From Candidatus Mediterraneibacter stercoripullorum (lineage in GTDB: Bacteria > Bacillota > Clostridia > Lachnospirales > Lachnospiraceae): 63,439 nucleotides of DNA. The stretch is from contig DXCZ01000042.1 in the NCBI GenBank assembly GCA_019115765.1, positions 1 through 63,439 of the forward strand, in the 5' to 3' direction. The notes under the pieces are model-generated. The model was not told the origin of the DNA, made no database searches, and saw only the letters and a list, made by a program, of their open reading frames with translations. Made by a program: the position numbers and the translations under genes. Positions 36,636 through 46,171 of this stretch are shown here, piece by piece; positions within the stretch are counted from its first letter, which is position 1, and each line of letters begins with the position of its first letter.

Positions 36636-37823
36636 TCACAAATATTTCTTCAAATCTTCAACTTTGTCCAGTTTCTCCCAGGGCAGATTCAGATCATTGC
36701 GTCCGAAATGTCCGTAAGCTGCTGTCTGTTTGTAGATCGGTCTGCGCAGATCGAGCATGCGGATGATCCCCGCCGGGCGGAGATCGAAGTTCTCACGGAT
36801 GATCTCTACCAGTTTCGTATCGGATACTTTTCCTGTTCCGAATGTATTGACGGAAATGGAGGTCGGATGTGCCACGCCGATAGCGTAGGAAAGCTGGATC
36901 TCGCATTTCTTTGCCAGACCTGCTGCCACAATGTTCTTCGCTGCATAGCGTGCCGCATATGCTGCGGAACGGTCTACCTTTGTGCAGTCCTTTCCGGAGA
37001 ATGCGCCGCCGCCGTGACGTGCCATTCCGCCGTAGGTGTCAACGATGATCTTACGTCCGGTCAGTCCGCTGTCTCCGTGAGGTCCGCCGATAACGAAACG
37101 TCCAGTCGGATTGATGAAGAACTTCGTCTCTTCATCCACCATATCTGCCGGAAGGATCTCATCGAATACATATTTCTTAATATCTTCGTGGATCTGTTCC
37201 TGTGTCACATCCGGATCATGCTGGGTTGAAAGCACAACAGTCTCAAGGCGCTTCGGTGTTCCGTCCTCATTGTATTCTACTGTTACCTGTGTCTTTCCGT
37301 CCGGACGAAGGTAGGGAAGGGTTCCGTCTTTTCTTACCTTTGTCAGCTGACGTGCCAGCTTGTGAGCCATGGCGATGGGGTACGGCATATACTCCTCTGT
37401 CTCGTCGGATGCATAACCGAACATCATACCCTGATCTCCTGCGCCGATTGCCTCGATGTCATCCTCTGACATCGTATGCTCCTTTGCTTCCAGCGCTTTG
37501 TCTACACCAAGAGCAATATCGGCAGACTGCTCGTCGATCGTTGTGATCACGCCACATGTATCTGCATCAAAGCCGTATTTTCCTCTTGTGTATCCGATCT
37601 CACGGACTGTATCCCTTACAAGCTTCGGGATATCTACATATGCTTTCGTTGTGATCTCTCCCATAACCATTACCATACCAGTGGTACAGCATGTCTCACA
37701 CGCCACACGGCTCATGGGATCCTGCTCCATCAGCGCGTCCAGGATCGCATCCGAGATGGCGTCGCACATTTTGTCCGGGTGTCCCTCAGTAACAGACTCA
37801 GATGTAAATAAAATTTTTTCCAT
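36636..37823 (-). CDS. metK: S-adenosylmethionine synthetase
   Basis: 395 residues. Joins ATP and methionine to give SAM. Motifs: [33 protein letters not shown] (signature 1), [19 protein letters not shown] (signature 2 region), [27 protein letters not shown] precedes the ATG. A SAM-I riboswitch with terminator lies in the 5' leader. Confidence 0.98.
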   Translation of the reverse strand: MEKILFTSESVTEGHPDKMCDAISDAILDALMEQDPMSRVACETCCTTGMVMVMGEITTKAYVDIPKLVRDTVREIGYTRGKYGFDADTCGVITTIDEQSADIALGVDKALEAKEHTMSEDDIEAIGAGDQGMMFGYASDETEEYMPYPIAMAHKLARQLTKVRKDGTLPYLRPDGKTQVTVEYNEDGTPKRLETVVLSTQHDPDVTQEQIHEDIKKYVFDEILPADMVDEETKFFINPTGRFVIGGPHGDSGLTGRKIIVDTYGGMARHGGGAFSGKDCTKVDRSAAYAARYAAKNIVAAGLAKKCEIQLSYAIGVAHPTSISVNTFGTGKVSDTKLVEIIRENFDLRPAGIIRMLDLRRPIYKQTAAYGHFGRNDLNLPWEKLDKVEDLKKYL

Positions 37824-37924
37824 AAAAAGAATCTCCTTTCTTCACTTTCTCTCCTGCGGATTGTCTCTTGGCCATGGAGGCCTTTTATTCTGCCGGGCAT
37901 TTCACAACATGACTGCCCTGTCCA

Positions 37925-37958
37925 GAATAAAAAAGACAGTCCGCAACATTGGACTGTC
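37925..37958 (-). terminator. Riboswitch terminator ahead of metK
   Basis: Stem GACAGTCC / GGACTGTC with 8-nt loop followed by TTTTTT on the minus strand, directly after the SAM-I aptamer. Folds when SAM is bound and stops transcription before metK. Confidence 0.85.
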
Positions 37959-37975
37959 AGTCTATCTTAACAATC

Positions 37976-38076
37976 CTCTTATTGTTCGATTTACTCGCTC
38001 AGGCTGGCACCTTCCATGTAAGGGGTTGCCGCAGCTTCACAGATCCTTTGTATCTCCACTGCTCTGAATAAGAGAA
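37976..38076 (-). ncRNA. SAM-I (S-box) riboswitch
   Basis: Minus strand carries the S-box landmarks: P1 arms CTCTTATT / AATAAGAG, CAGAGCAGTGGAG, GTGAAGCTGCGGCAACC, AAGGTGCCAGCCTGAGCGAG. It regulates metK by SAM-dependent termination at 37925-37958. Confidence 0.92.
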
Positions 38077-38158
38077 AGTATAAATTATTTTATTTTTATA
38101 AGTGACCAATAGGTACTGTACAATGGATAGAGGGAAATGTCAAGAGGAATTGCTGATT

Positions 38159-39472
38159 TTACACCAGCGGAAACAGCACCCGTATCTCATACCACTCGCC
38201 TTCTTCTGTAACTTCACATCTCCCCTTCATCTTTTCCACCATACTTATGATATTCTGCACACCGATCTGGCTGCTGTCCTCTTTCCTCTCCAGTTTCCGT
38301 TTCTGATTCCGGAAGAGAAAACCTGCTTCCGTATCATAACAGATGGTCTCGATATTTACCGGTTGAGAAGGCTCTGCGTATTTCAGAATATTGGATGTAA
38401 TATTGTCACAAATACGCATCACATATTCCGAATTTACTGCTGCCTTTCCCTCCACTCCCGTAAGGCTGGTTTTCACCTGGAATCCCTTCTGTTCCAGACA
38501 TCCGCACATTTCAGAAAGGAGATCATAGAAAATGTCCCGGAATTCTGCCGGAGCTTCCAGCTCGACTTCTGACTCTTCTGAAAGAAGAGAGTATTCGAAA
38601 AGATGATCCGTCAGATGCTTCAACCGTCTTGTTTTCTCTGCAATCTTGTCCACACATTCCCAAAACTGGCGCTCATCTTTATATTTACGGCTTCCTAGTA
38701 TTTCTGAATAAATGAGCAGTGAAGTCATCGGGGTTCTCAGATCGTGTGACAGAGCAGTTACCATCTTTTTGTGACCGTTCACAAGACGCGCTTCTTTCTC
38801 CACCTGTTCCCGGAAAGAAACCCGCATATCATTGAGCCCCTGGGCCAGCGCGGAAAGTTCATCATTTCCTTCTACTGTGATCACATAATCGAGATTACCT
38901 CCTTCTAGTATCTCTATTTCTTCGCTAAGCGTACGGATATACCGCATTGTGCTGCGGATTCCAAACATGACCACAGCCACAAACACCAGGAAGGAAAGTA
39001 CGATCTCACTGATTACAAACGCATTATAAAGCTGGTAGAGATGAAAGCCCTGCATGGCTGCCACGCCCTGACCGTCTGAAAATTCAATCTCATAATAGGT
39101 CGCCCAGTCATAGTAGTCTACGTGGATATTTTCTTCCTTCAGTCTGTCATAAAACGGATAGGCCGAATCATATACCAGAATATCGTCCTTATACACTTGC
39201 AGAGAAACTGGTTTATGTCTTTTTACCCAGAGTGTCAGCTTCTCAGTATCTGAAGACGATACCTTCTCATCCTTCACATACTGCCGCAGATCCTCAATAT
39301 ATCTTTCGTTTGCCTGTTCCCAATATACGCCCCCTCTGCCAAAGACGTGAATCACTGCTCTGCCTGCATGCCAGAGCAGGAAAAAGCTGACAGCAGCCGC
39401 TGCAACAGCCAGCGCCAGAAGCTTCAGCAGCCGGACATATATGGAATTCCTTTTACTGATTTCCCGCTTCAA
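38159..39472 (-). CDS. Sensor histidine kinase of the dlt-like operon
   Basis: 437 residues from a TTG at 39472 (GGG ribosome site in the preceding gene, 20-base overlap); an upstream in-frame start is possible. Two membrane helices flank an external domain of about 120 residues, then HAMP (ILEGGNLDYVITVEGNDELS), H-box ALSHDLRTPMTSLLIYSEI and an ATPase domain with N-box MRICDNITSNILKYAE. The last G-box is degenerate (SQIGVQNIISMVEKMKG), as in VanS-like kinases. Last gene of the dlt-like operon. Confidence 0.88.
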   Translation of the reverse strand: MKREISKRNSIYVRLLKLLALAVAAAAVSFFLLWHAGRAVIHVFGRGGVYWEQANERYIEDLRQYVKDEKVSSSDTEKLTLWVKRHKPVSLQVYKDDILVYDSAYPFYDRLKEENIHVDYYDWATYYEIEFSDGQGVAAMQGFHLYQLYNAFVISEIVLSFLVFVAVVMFGIRSTMRYIRTLSEEIEILEGGNLDYVITVEGNDELSALAQGLNDMRVSFREQVEKEARLVNGHKKMVTALSHDLRTPMTSLLIYSEILGSRKYKDERQFWECVDKIAEKTRRLKHLTDHLFEYSLLSEESEVELEAPAEFRDIFYDLLSEMCGCLEQKGFQVKTSLTGVEGKAAVNSEYVMRICDNITSNILKYAEPSQPVNIETICYDTEAGFLFRNQKRKLERKEDSSQIGVQNIISMVEKMKGRCEVTEEGEWYEIRVLFPLV

Positions 39473-40160
39473 ATTTATATCCCTTTCCCCATACAGTCTG
39501 AATATACCGCGGATTCTGCGGATCGCTCTCAATCTTGGCCCGCAGCTTCCGGATATGAACCATCACCGTGTTGCTGCATGTATAATAATAAGGCTCGTCC
39601 CACACACTTTCATACAGATTGCTGGCCGAGAATATTTTCCCCGGATATTTCATCATAAGAAGTAAAATACTGTATTCAATATTTGAAAGTTCCTTTGTTT
39701 CGCCTCTGACACTTACCTCATTAAATTCCTCGTTGATTCGGATACCGCCTGCCTCAATACATTTCTCCTTTTCCCGGCTTCCGTTCTGGGCGTAAACACG
39801 ATATCGCCGCAGAAGAGCCTTCACCCTTCCAAGAAGCTCTGCATAGGAAAAAGGTTTGGAAATATAATCATCGCCGCCCATCATAAGCCCCGACAATTTG
39901 TCCGTCTCATCTGTCTTTGCTGTCAGGAAAATGACCGGCACGATCGATGTCTTCCTTATTTCCTGACAGGTCTTGAATCCGGAGATCCCCGGCATCATCA
40001 CATCCAGGATAACCAGATCTGTATCATCGGACAGGCGATTAAGTCCTTCTTCTCCATTTTCCGCTTCGGTTACAAGATATCCCTCACTCTCCAGCAGGAT
40101 CCTCACACCCTCGCGAATATCTCTGTCATCCTCAATTATCAGAACATTTCCTTTTCCCAT
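39453..40160 (-). CDS. OmpR-family response regulator of the dlt-like operon
   Basis: 235 residues from ATG 40160 (AAAGGAT just upstream). Receiver LIIEDDRDIREG, phospho-Asp in LVILDVMMPGISGF, Lys in ISKPFSYAELL; winged helix (KELSNIEYSILLLMMKYPGK, NTVMVHIRKLRAKIE, WGKGYKFEAG). VanR-like. Lies between the DltD-like gene and the kinase, so it probably adjusts this envelope-modification operon to envelope stress. Confidence 0.9.
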   Translation of the reverse strand: MGKGNVLIIEDDRDIREGVRILLESEGYLVTEAENGEEGLNRLSDDTDLVILDVMMPGISGFKTCQEIRKTSIVPVIFLTAKTDETDKLSGLMMGGDDYISKPFSYAELLGRVKALLRRYRVYAQNGSREKEKCIEAGGIRINEEFNEVSVRGETKELSNIEYSILLLMMKYPGKIFSASNLYESVWDEPYYYTCSNTVMVHIRKLRAKIESDPQNPRYIQTVWGKGYKFEAGNQ

Positions 40161-40197
40161 ATCCTTTCCCTTTCCTTGTATCATTTCACCCATCAGT

Positions 40198-41157
40198 TTA
40201 TTTTCCCTTTACAGCCAGGAATTCCTGTCGGTACATCTCCGCCAGACGATCCCATTCTTCGTATCCCGCCTCTCCTCTATGGTCGGGCAGATCGTATTTT
40301 TCAGCAAGATATTCACCCATATATGCAGTCACCTTCTCCGCGCCGAAAACATTCAGGTGGTCTCCTTTATCGTAACTGTCTTCCTTCCAGTTGATCTTCA
40401 GTTCTTTTGTCTTATAATTCAGGTCAAGATACGGCAAGTTATGTTTGTCTGCATAATCCTGGATCGCATTATGCTTGGCAGTATTATAATTGACCGGTGA
40501 CGGAGCGCTGTAGAGCATGAGCGGAATATCTTTCCCCTGGCATATCTCAATGATCTTTTTCAGATAAATATCTACAAATTCCGGAATTTTCTTCAACTCA
40601 CTTGTTTCTTTCATATAGTTCTCGTCACCGTCATAAGACTTGACGCTGTTCCGAATCGTAAAGCCTTTATACTCGTCCGGCAAAGTAGCGGAACTATCGA
40701 ACATTGTCTTCCAGATATTGTGGTACCGGAATATCGGAAAATGATACAACATAGCCTCTGATATTGCAGACTGCAGATTTTCCAGACGTCCGGGATTGCG
40801 GAACATAAGATTAGCCTCCAGCAGAACCAGCCTGGGCTCTTGTGTCTTCAAAGCAGTCTTCAGCATATAATACGTCTCCTGGATCTTCTGTCCGCTCTGT
40901 CCGCAGTCATAAGCAGCGATTCCATGCTGCCGCCACAGCTGCATAGGAGAAATAGATGTAAAACTTTCGCTGTCTCCCATGACAAGCACATCAAGTGTAT
41001 TTTCTTTTTCCGCCGCTATATCTGCAAATACCCTGCTCCGTCCTTTAATACTGCCTCGCTTGCTGACCACCGCCTTTTTTGCCCAGGCAGAACATCCGGC
41101 AAGGAGCAGGATCAGAATCAGCAGAAACAGAAGCCCTCTTTTCAATATTTTTCTCAA
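40198..41157 (-). CDS. DltD-like SGNH-fold lipoprotein
   Basis: 319 residues. N-terminus MRKILKRGLLFLLILILLLA with lipobox LLAGC (Cys22), so an exported lipoprotein, unlike ordinary DltD with a membrane helix. SGNH-type motifs: block I VMGDSESF (Ser), block V KGDHLNVFG (Asp/His). DltD proteins act outside the membrane in the last step of aminoacyl transfer. A TTG start at 41157 has GGAGG 8 bases upstream. Directly follows the MBOAT gene. Confidence 0.78.
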   Translation of the reverse strand: MRKILKRGLLFLLILILLLAGCSAWAKKAVVSKRGSIKGRSRVFADIAAEKENTLDVLVMGDSESFTSISPMQLWRQHGIAAYDCGQSGQKIQETYYMLKTALKTQEPRLVLLEANLMFRNPGRLENLQSAISEAMLYHFPIFRYHNIWKTMFDSSATLPDEYKGFTIRNSVKSYDGDENYMKETSELKKIPEFVDIYLKKIIEICQGKDIPLMLYSAPSPVNYNTAKHNAIQDYADKHNLPYLDLNYKTKELKINWKEDSYDKGDHLNVFGAEKVTAYMGEYLAEKYDLPDHRGEAGYEEWDRLAEMYRQEFLAVKGK

Positions 41158-41220
41158 ATTTACTTCCTCCTCTTCTGTGTCGAATGCTACATTTCTCTGT
41201 AACCGTTATCATGTTTTCCA

Positions 41221-42810
41221 TTAAAATCCGGCATAGATCAGATCTACTGCCTGGTATCCGTCCCCATACGCGGCAAAAATCAGGACAGCAAAAATCAGCG
41301 CATAGAATGTGCACCACTTTACAGGCTCTGATAACCGTAAGGAATGAATACGCGGGATCAGCCCTCTTTCATTCAGAGAACCAATCACTGCCACAACAAT
41401 GCACCCGGCAGCAACAACTGCAAAGTCTGCCCGCTCCAGTCCCAGTCCGAACAGTGTACCGTCCCACAACTGCCGGATCTCAAAGCCGTCGAAAATACTC
41501 CGGAACATATGCAGTCCCGCTCTTAATCCGTCTGCACGGAAGAAAAGCTCTCCTGTAAAAATAATCAGCCAGGTTTTTGCAATCTGCACGGTCCGCCATC
41601 CAAACGAATCCGGATGAATATGCAGCAGTGCCAGGATCCGATCCCTTACCGGTTCCACTGCCATTCCCGCAAGAATCAGGGTAAAGTAATACATCCCGTA
41701 GAAAATATAGCTCCACCTTGCTCCATGCCACAGTCCATTGCACAGCCATACCGGAAACAGCGCCAGGGCCGATGTAACCAGACGTGTCAGATATTTACCT
41801 GCATGCTTTCTTCCGAAACTGTTCCATTTCTTCACAATGCCGGATACAGATACCGGATAGAAGATGTATGTCTTGAACCACACTCCAAGACTAATATGCC
41901 ATCTCCGCCAGAACTCCGCAGCGCTTCTCGCGCAGAACGGCTGCCGAAAGTTTTCCGGGAGCCGGATACCGAATACCTGTCCGGATCCGATCACCATATC
42001 CATACATCCTGAAAACTCCATGTAGAGCTGTACCGTATAAGCCACTGCACCAACAGCCACCACAGCTCCTTTATATTCCATATAGTTTCCGAATATTTCC
42101 CCTACAATTACCGAGAGTCTGTCCGCAATGATCAGCTTCTTAAAAAATCCCCAGAAGATTCGTATGTACCCTTCCGAAAGATTCTCCCATGTCAAAGCTC
42201 TGCCGGCATAAAGCGTGTCCGCAGTATCCGTATATCTGCAGATGGGCCCTTCCATGATCTGAGGAAAGAAACTCAGAAACAGTGCGGTTCTTCCCAGACT
42301 TTCCTCAGCCCGTATTTTTCCCCAATATACATCTGCCATGTATCCCACTGCCTGAAGAGTATAAAAGGATATACCTACAGGGAGCAGCAGATTCTTCTCA
42401 TGCAATGCAAATGGAAGAAAACTCAAATCTATTATAGACTCAATATTATGTATAAAAAAATTATAATATTTCAGATATATGAGAACACCAAGTAACATCA
42501 GGATTCCCAGACTCAGGACCTGTCGGGACCTTTTCTGATACTTCAGGCGTATTTCCTTCTTTTTTCTGCCTGCTGCCTCTTCCTTCTCTTTCTCCTCATG
42601 CGCATGCAGCAATTCAAGCCGGACACCTGTATAGTGCGTAATAACCGTGGCGCCGATCAGATATATCAGCAGCTTTCTGCTTATGATGAAGAAGAACAGC
42701 CAGCTGAATGCCAGAAGGACTTTCCAGCGGTGTCGCTGCGGCACCATCTGGTATGCAATCAGACAAAGAGGAAGGAAGACAAAGCCGTACAGCAACGTAT
42801 GATATGCCAT
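41221..42810 (-). CDS. MBOAT-family O-acyltransferase (DltB/AlgI-like)
   Basis: 529 residues with about ten membrane helices. MBOAT core: QIMEGPICRY, FWRRWHISLGVWFKTYIFYP and the catalytic His in CNGLWHGARWSYIFYGMYY. A charged stretch rich in K and E sits around residues 70-90. It would move the carrier-bound acyl/aminoacyl group across the membrane to an exported polymer. At 529 residues it is nearer AlgI-type proteins than DltB (about 400). GGGGGAG precedes the ATG. Confidence 0.88.
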   Translation of the reverse strand: MAYHTLLYGFVFLPLCLIAYQMVPQRHRWKVLLAFSWLFFFIISRKLLIYLIGATVITHYTGVRLELLHAHEEKEKEEAAGRKKKEIRLKYQKRSRQVLSLGILMLLGVLIYLKYYNFFIHNIESIIDLSFLPFALHEKNLLLPVGISFYTLQAVGYMADVYWGKIRAEESLGRTALFLSFFPQIMEGPICRYTDTADTLYAGRALTWENLSEGYIRIFWGFFKKLIIADRLSVIVGEIFGNYMEYKGAVVAVGAVAYTVQLYMEFSGCMDMVIGSGQVFGIRLPENFRQPFCARSAAEFWRRWHISLGVWFKTYIFYPVSVSGIVKKWNSFGRKHAGKYLTRLVTSALALFPVWLCNGLWHGARWSYIFYGMYYFTLILAGMAVEPVRDRILALLHIHPDSFGWRTVQIAKTWLIIFTGELFFRADGLRAGLHMFRSIFDGFEIRQLWDGTLFGLGLERADFAVVAAGCIVVAVIGSLNERGLIPRIHSLRLSEPVKWCTFYALIFAVLIFAAYGDGYQAVDLIYAGF

Positions 42811-42833
42811 TTTCTATTCTCCCCCATTTTTGC

Positions 42834-43061
42834 CTAGTTTTCCTGCAGTCTCTGCACCATGTTCCAGATTGCCTCAGCGGAGTTAAAGTTGGCCGGAATC
42901 ATCTCTGATGCCTCTATAGAAATATCAAAAGCATCCTCCAGCTCAGAAACCAGCGTGATCACACCGAAGGAATCCAGCAACTGGCCGTCAATCAGCTTTT
43001 TCTCATTTACATAATCAATGCTGTCGTCAATCTCATTTAAAATCGCAAGAAGTTTTTCCAT
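42834..43061 (-). CDS. Stand-alone carrier protein (DltC-like)
   Basis: 75 residues from ATG 43061 (GAGG 8 bases upstream). Phosphopantetheine site at Ser in QLLDSFGVITLVSEL; acidic, four-helix pattern. Between the PLP decarboxylase and MBOAT genes, as dltC is between dltB and dltD in ordinary operons. It is probably loaded by the adenylation enzyme at the head of the operon. Confidence 0.88.
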   Translation of the reverse strand: MEKLLAILNEIDDSIDYVNEKKLIDGQLLDSFGVITLVSELEDAFDISIEASEMIPANFNSAEAIWNMVQRLQEN

Positions 43062-43104
43062 TTTATATACCTCATCTTTCCTTTTTTTGTTTTCTGTTAT
43101 TTTC

Positions 43105-44286
43105 CTATTCCGGCATATTAAGCCGATATGTTTCCATTTGACTCCGGAGCTGTTTCCAACCATTCTTATCATCATAGGAAACAATCCCCGGCAGCTCATG
43201 GCTCAAGAACAGCGCCATTCCCTCCATACAGGAATACGCTCCTGCCCGTTCAAACACCAGCACTTTTCCAGTCTTGACTCCGGACAGCCGGGCTCCTCTG
43301 CACAGCACGTCATTAACTGTACAAAGCGAACCGCATACCGTCCAGTTTTTCTCCTTCCCCGGCATCCCCTCCGGCAGGATCTTTATATATGGTTCATACA
43401 TCCCCTTGATCTGTCCGTCATAATTCAGCTGATGGCTGCCTCCGTCTACGATACAGTATCCGGTCTCCCCGTTCTGTTTTACATCCCGGATCTCTGTCAG
43501 ATAGTAGCCGCACAGGGCCGCCAGCGCCCGTCCCAGTTCTATGGTAACCTGTCCGGTCCATTTCATATCCCGGATCGCGTCACCCAGGGCATGCAGCCCG
43601 TCATCAGTGAATGTCTCCGGCTCCTTTCCCCTGAAATATGGGACAGCGGTTCCGGGGCCATACTCCAGATTACGGACATCAAACTGGAGTTCCCTGTGCA
43701 GTTTATCAAAGAACCCATCCAGTTCTTTCAGTTCTTTTCTGTGTTTGTCTACATTCTTTTTCTGTGTTCCGGAGAAAAAGTGGATTCCTTCCACCTCCAG
43801 ATAAGGACTGATGCCAACAATCCGGATTATATTCTGTATCGTTTCCTCATCCATCCCGAACTGGTTTCCACTGGTCAGTCGCGGATACAGCCGGAGACGC
43901 TGCGCTTTGCGGTCGCTCCACTCCAGCAGATACTGAAACTGGCGTACCGACTCTACCGTATATGCGCATCTGCCGCCGCAGTATTCCAGAATTTCCATGA
44001 GGTCTTTCTTCTTTTTCAGCACCCCCGAGATAAACAACTTCTCCGGCGGAATCTTCAGATCCCGGCATATTCGGAATTCTCCCATAGAGCAAACCTCGAT
44101 CCGGTCAACATATTCCGCCATTTCTGCCGTCAGAAACGGGTTCGCTTTCATGGCATAGCACAGTCCGATCCCTTCACCCAGCTTTTCCCGGATTCTTTCC
44201 GTCTGGACTCTGAGAATATCCAGATCGAAAATATAGAGCGGTGTTCCGAATTTGCTGCATGCATATTCAAGCTGTTCCGTTCTCAC
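43105..44286 (-). CDS. Fold-type III PLP-dependent decarboxylase (LysA/BtrK-like)
   Basis: 393 residues. Alanine-racemase-like barrel with the PLP Lys in LCYAMKANPFL, GIHFFSGTQKKN, NLEYGPGTAVPYF, ELGRALAALCGYY, then the beta domain with GGSHQLNYDGQ, CGSLCTVNDVLCRGA and FERAGAYS. The active-site loop reads GSLCT, where diaminopimelate decarboxylase has CESGD. The GPLCT-type loop is known from BtrK, which decarboxylates glutamate while bound to a carrier protein. Its ATG overlaps the adenylation gene's stop by four bases. Substrate not proven; free or carrier-bound diacid amino acids fit. Confidence 0.82.
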   Translation of the reverse strand: MRTEQLEYACSKFGTPLYIFDLDILRVQTERIREKLGEGIGLCYAMKANPFLTAEMAEYVDRIEVCSMGEFRICRDLKIPPEKLFISGVLKKKKDLMEILEYCGGRCAYTVESVRQFQYLLEWSDRKAQRLRLYPRLTSGNQFGMDEETIQNIIRIVGISPYLEVEGIHFFSGTQKKNVDKHRKELKELDGFFDKLHRELQFDVRNLEYGPGTAVPYFRGKEPETFTDDGLHALGDAIRDMKWTGQVTIELGRALAALCGYYLTEIRDVKQNGETGYCIVDGGSHQLNYDGQIKGMYEPYIKILPEGMPGKEKNWTVCGSLCTVNDVLCRGARLSGVKTGKVLVFERAGAYSCMEGMALFLSHELPGIVSYDDKNGWKQLRSQMETYRLNMPE

Positions 44287-45836
44287 TTAAGGTTCCTCCT
44301 TTCTTGCAGCTGTACCATAAAGTAGGCCCGGTCTGTCTTTCCATTTTTGTTCAGCGGCATGACCGGTGTCTGGATAATCTTGGCCGGCACCATATATACA
44401 GGCAGCTTTTCTTTCATAGACTTTCTTAACTCTGACGCAGAAACCGTTCCCAGATAGAACCCTGCAAGCCGATTATGTTCTCTGTCGAATACACAGCAGC
44501 TCTTCTCCACACCATCTGCTGCATTCATGGCAGCTTCTACTTCTTCCAGTTCGATCCGATGTCCCATATGCTTGATCTGAAAGTCTTTCCTTCCCGCAAA
44601 GATCAGATTGCCTTCTTCATCATAGTATCCCAGATCCCCTGTCCTGCAGATTCTCTCACCAGCCGTTCCCTCTGCCAGATATACCGGAAATCGCTTTGCA
44701 GTCTGCTCTGGATCCCGGTAATATCCGGCTGCAAGAGACTCGCCAGCCACACAGATTTCGCCCTGACTGCCGGGAGCCAGGATCTCCCGCTGCTCGTCAT
44801 CCAACAGAAACACCCGTCTTCCCGGGAATGCTCTTCCAATCGGGATCTTTTCCTTGTCAGAATACTCTCTCTCAACCGGAAAATACGTACAGTTGCATGT
44901 AATCTCCGTTGGACCGTAGAGATTGACAAACCTGGTGTGCGGAAGCGCCTGCTGCCACAGTCGCAGCTGCTTTGGAGGCATTGCCTCTCCGCTGAATAAT
45001 ATCCTCTTTACCTGATCCGGAATCCGATAGTCCAGTCCCTTCAGCGACGATACCAGCGTCAGTGCCGACACAGCCCATGTCAGATTCGTTACCTGTTTCT
45101 CACAGAGATAGTCCAACAGGCCTGGTGGTGTAGAGAAAAGTTTCTTCGGTATCAGTACCAACTGTGCCCCCGTCATAATAGAAGAATAAATGTCCTTCAC
45201 CGATACGTCGAAGTCAAAGGGAGCCTGATTCCCCAGGCGGTCATCTTCCGTGATTCCGAAGATATCTGTAAAGTGACTGATAAACCGTATTACTGCATCG
45301 TGGCTCACCGCCACAGCCTTAGGATTGCCTGTTGAACCTGATGTAAAAAGTCCATAAAGGATATCACTTTCCATACTGTTTTCCCGAATCACCGCCAGCC
45401 GTTCCCGGTCTGTCTCTTCACTCAGCAGCTGCTCTGCCGTGATCTGTTTTATATCCGGCACATCTTTCAGAAGACTGTCTGCCACCGTTTTCTCAGCAAT
45501 TATTATCTCAGTGTTCAGGACTCTTAAGATCTTCTTAATTCTTTCGGGCGGATTGACCGGATTTACAGGAACGTAAAATCCTCCGGCGTATACAATACCA
45601 AGCATGACTGCCAGTGTCAGAGAACTCTTCTCCATAAGAACCGGTACCGGGCTGCGTGGCGGCACCCGGCGGCTTAATGCACTGCCGATCGTTCTCGCCG
45701 CACTTTCCAATTCTTTCCACGTGAAAGCCAGCTGCCCGTCATCCACAGCGGTACGCTCCGGATACTTCTGTACAGTCATCTCAAGATAATCAAGTACATT
45801 TGTTTTATACAAATTGTCTTTTCTTATTTCATTCAT
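44283..45836 (-). CDS. Amino acid adenylation enzyme (DltA/NRPS A-domain type)
   Basis: 517 residues, one adenylation domain without fused carrier. Core motifs: LFTSGSTGNPKAVAVSH (A3), FDFDVSVKDIYSSI (A4, whose second Asp normally binds an alpha-amino group), NLYGPTEITCNCTY (A5), ERICRTGDLGYYDEEGNLIF (A7/A8 region) and the catalytic Lys in PLNKNGKTDR (A10). First gene of the seven-gene operon. Likely activates an amino acid and loads the stand-alone carrier protein two genes downstream. Confidence 0.87.
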   Translation of the reverse strand: MNEIRKDNLYKTNVLDYLEMTVQKYPERTAVDDGQLAFTWKELESAARTIGSALSRRVPPRSPVPVLMEKSSLTLAVMLGIVYAGGFYVPVNPVNPPERIKKILRVLNTEIIIAEKTVADSLLKDVPDIKQITAEQLLSEETDRERLAVIRENSMESDILYGLFTSGSTGNPKAVAVSHDAVIRFISHFTDIFGITEDDRLGNQAPFDFDVSVKDIYSSIMTGAQLVLIPKKLFSTPPGLLDYLCEKQVTNLTWAVSALTLVSSLKGLDYRIPDQVKRILFSGEAMPPKQLRLWQQALPHTRFVNLYGPTEITCNCTYFPVEREYSDKEKIPIGRAFPGRRVFLLDDEQREILAPGSQGEICVAGESLAAGYYRDPEQTAKRFPVYLAEGTAGERICRTGDLGYYDEEGNLIFAGRKDFQIKHMGHRIELEEVEAAMNAADGVEKSCCVFDREHNRLAGFYLGTVSASELRKSMKEKLPVYMVPAKIIQTPVMPLNKNGKTDRAYFMVQLQERRNLK

Positions 45837-46039
45837 TTTAATGTGTCACCTCTTTCCTGATGGTGACTTTATTATGCAATACACTTCTTAACAGATCCTG
45901 AATGGAATCTTAAAGTAGATTTAATTCCAGAAAAAGGGACAGAATAAGACTTCATCTCCATGTCACTATGTTTAGAAATTAAAAAGAAAGTCATTGACGA
46001 AAGAATGGATCCGGTCACCTCTAAAATCTGGGTAGTGCC

Positions 46040-46068
46040 TTGCGCGATCCGGCCAGATATGCTATAGT
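46040..46068 (+). promoter_or_regulatory. Promoter of the structured RNA
   Basis: TTGCGC, 17-base spacer, TATAGT on plus. The start would be about 46075, just before the first hairpin of the putative RNA. Confidence 0.45.
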
Positions 46069-46074
46069 AAAAAC

Positions 46075-46171
46075 ACAAAGGGAAACCGCAAGCGGCTTCC
46101 CCTCAACAACTAAGCTATACCGCTAAAAGCGGCAAGCCGTCACTATTGCGAGTAGTGGCGGCTATTTCTTT
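46075..46171 (+). ncRNA. Small structured RNA, type I antitoxin-like
   Basis: No protein is encoded here. Three stem-loops follow a promoter: GGGAAACCGC-AA-GCGGCTTCCC, CCGC-TAAAA-GCGG, and a terminator stem GCCGTCACTA-TTGCGA-GTAGTGGCGGC with TATTTCTTT. The last two resemble the 3' end of antitoxin RNAs beside holin-like type I toxins in Firmicutes (from memory). No toxin ORF was found on the opposite strand nearby, so it looks orphaned. The rest of the 45837-46362 gap holds two more hairpins (46177-46193, 46202-46232) and the dlt-like operon promoter, not located with confidence. Confidence 0.45.

Noticed and set aside
43018-44325. 435-codon plus-strand frame opposite the PLP decarboxylase
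   Set aside because: Antisense to a gene with clear PLP motifs; no start signal.
45937-45960. GGGACAGAATAAGAC as a third copy of the terminator cassette
   Set aside because: Only the first 8-9 bases match and the T-run is missing.
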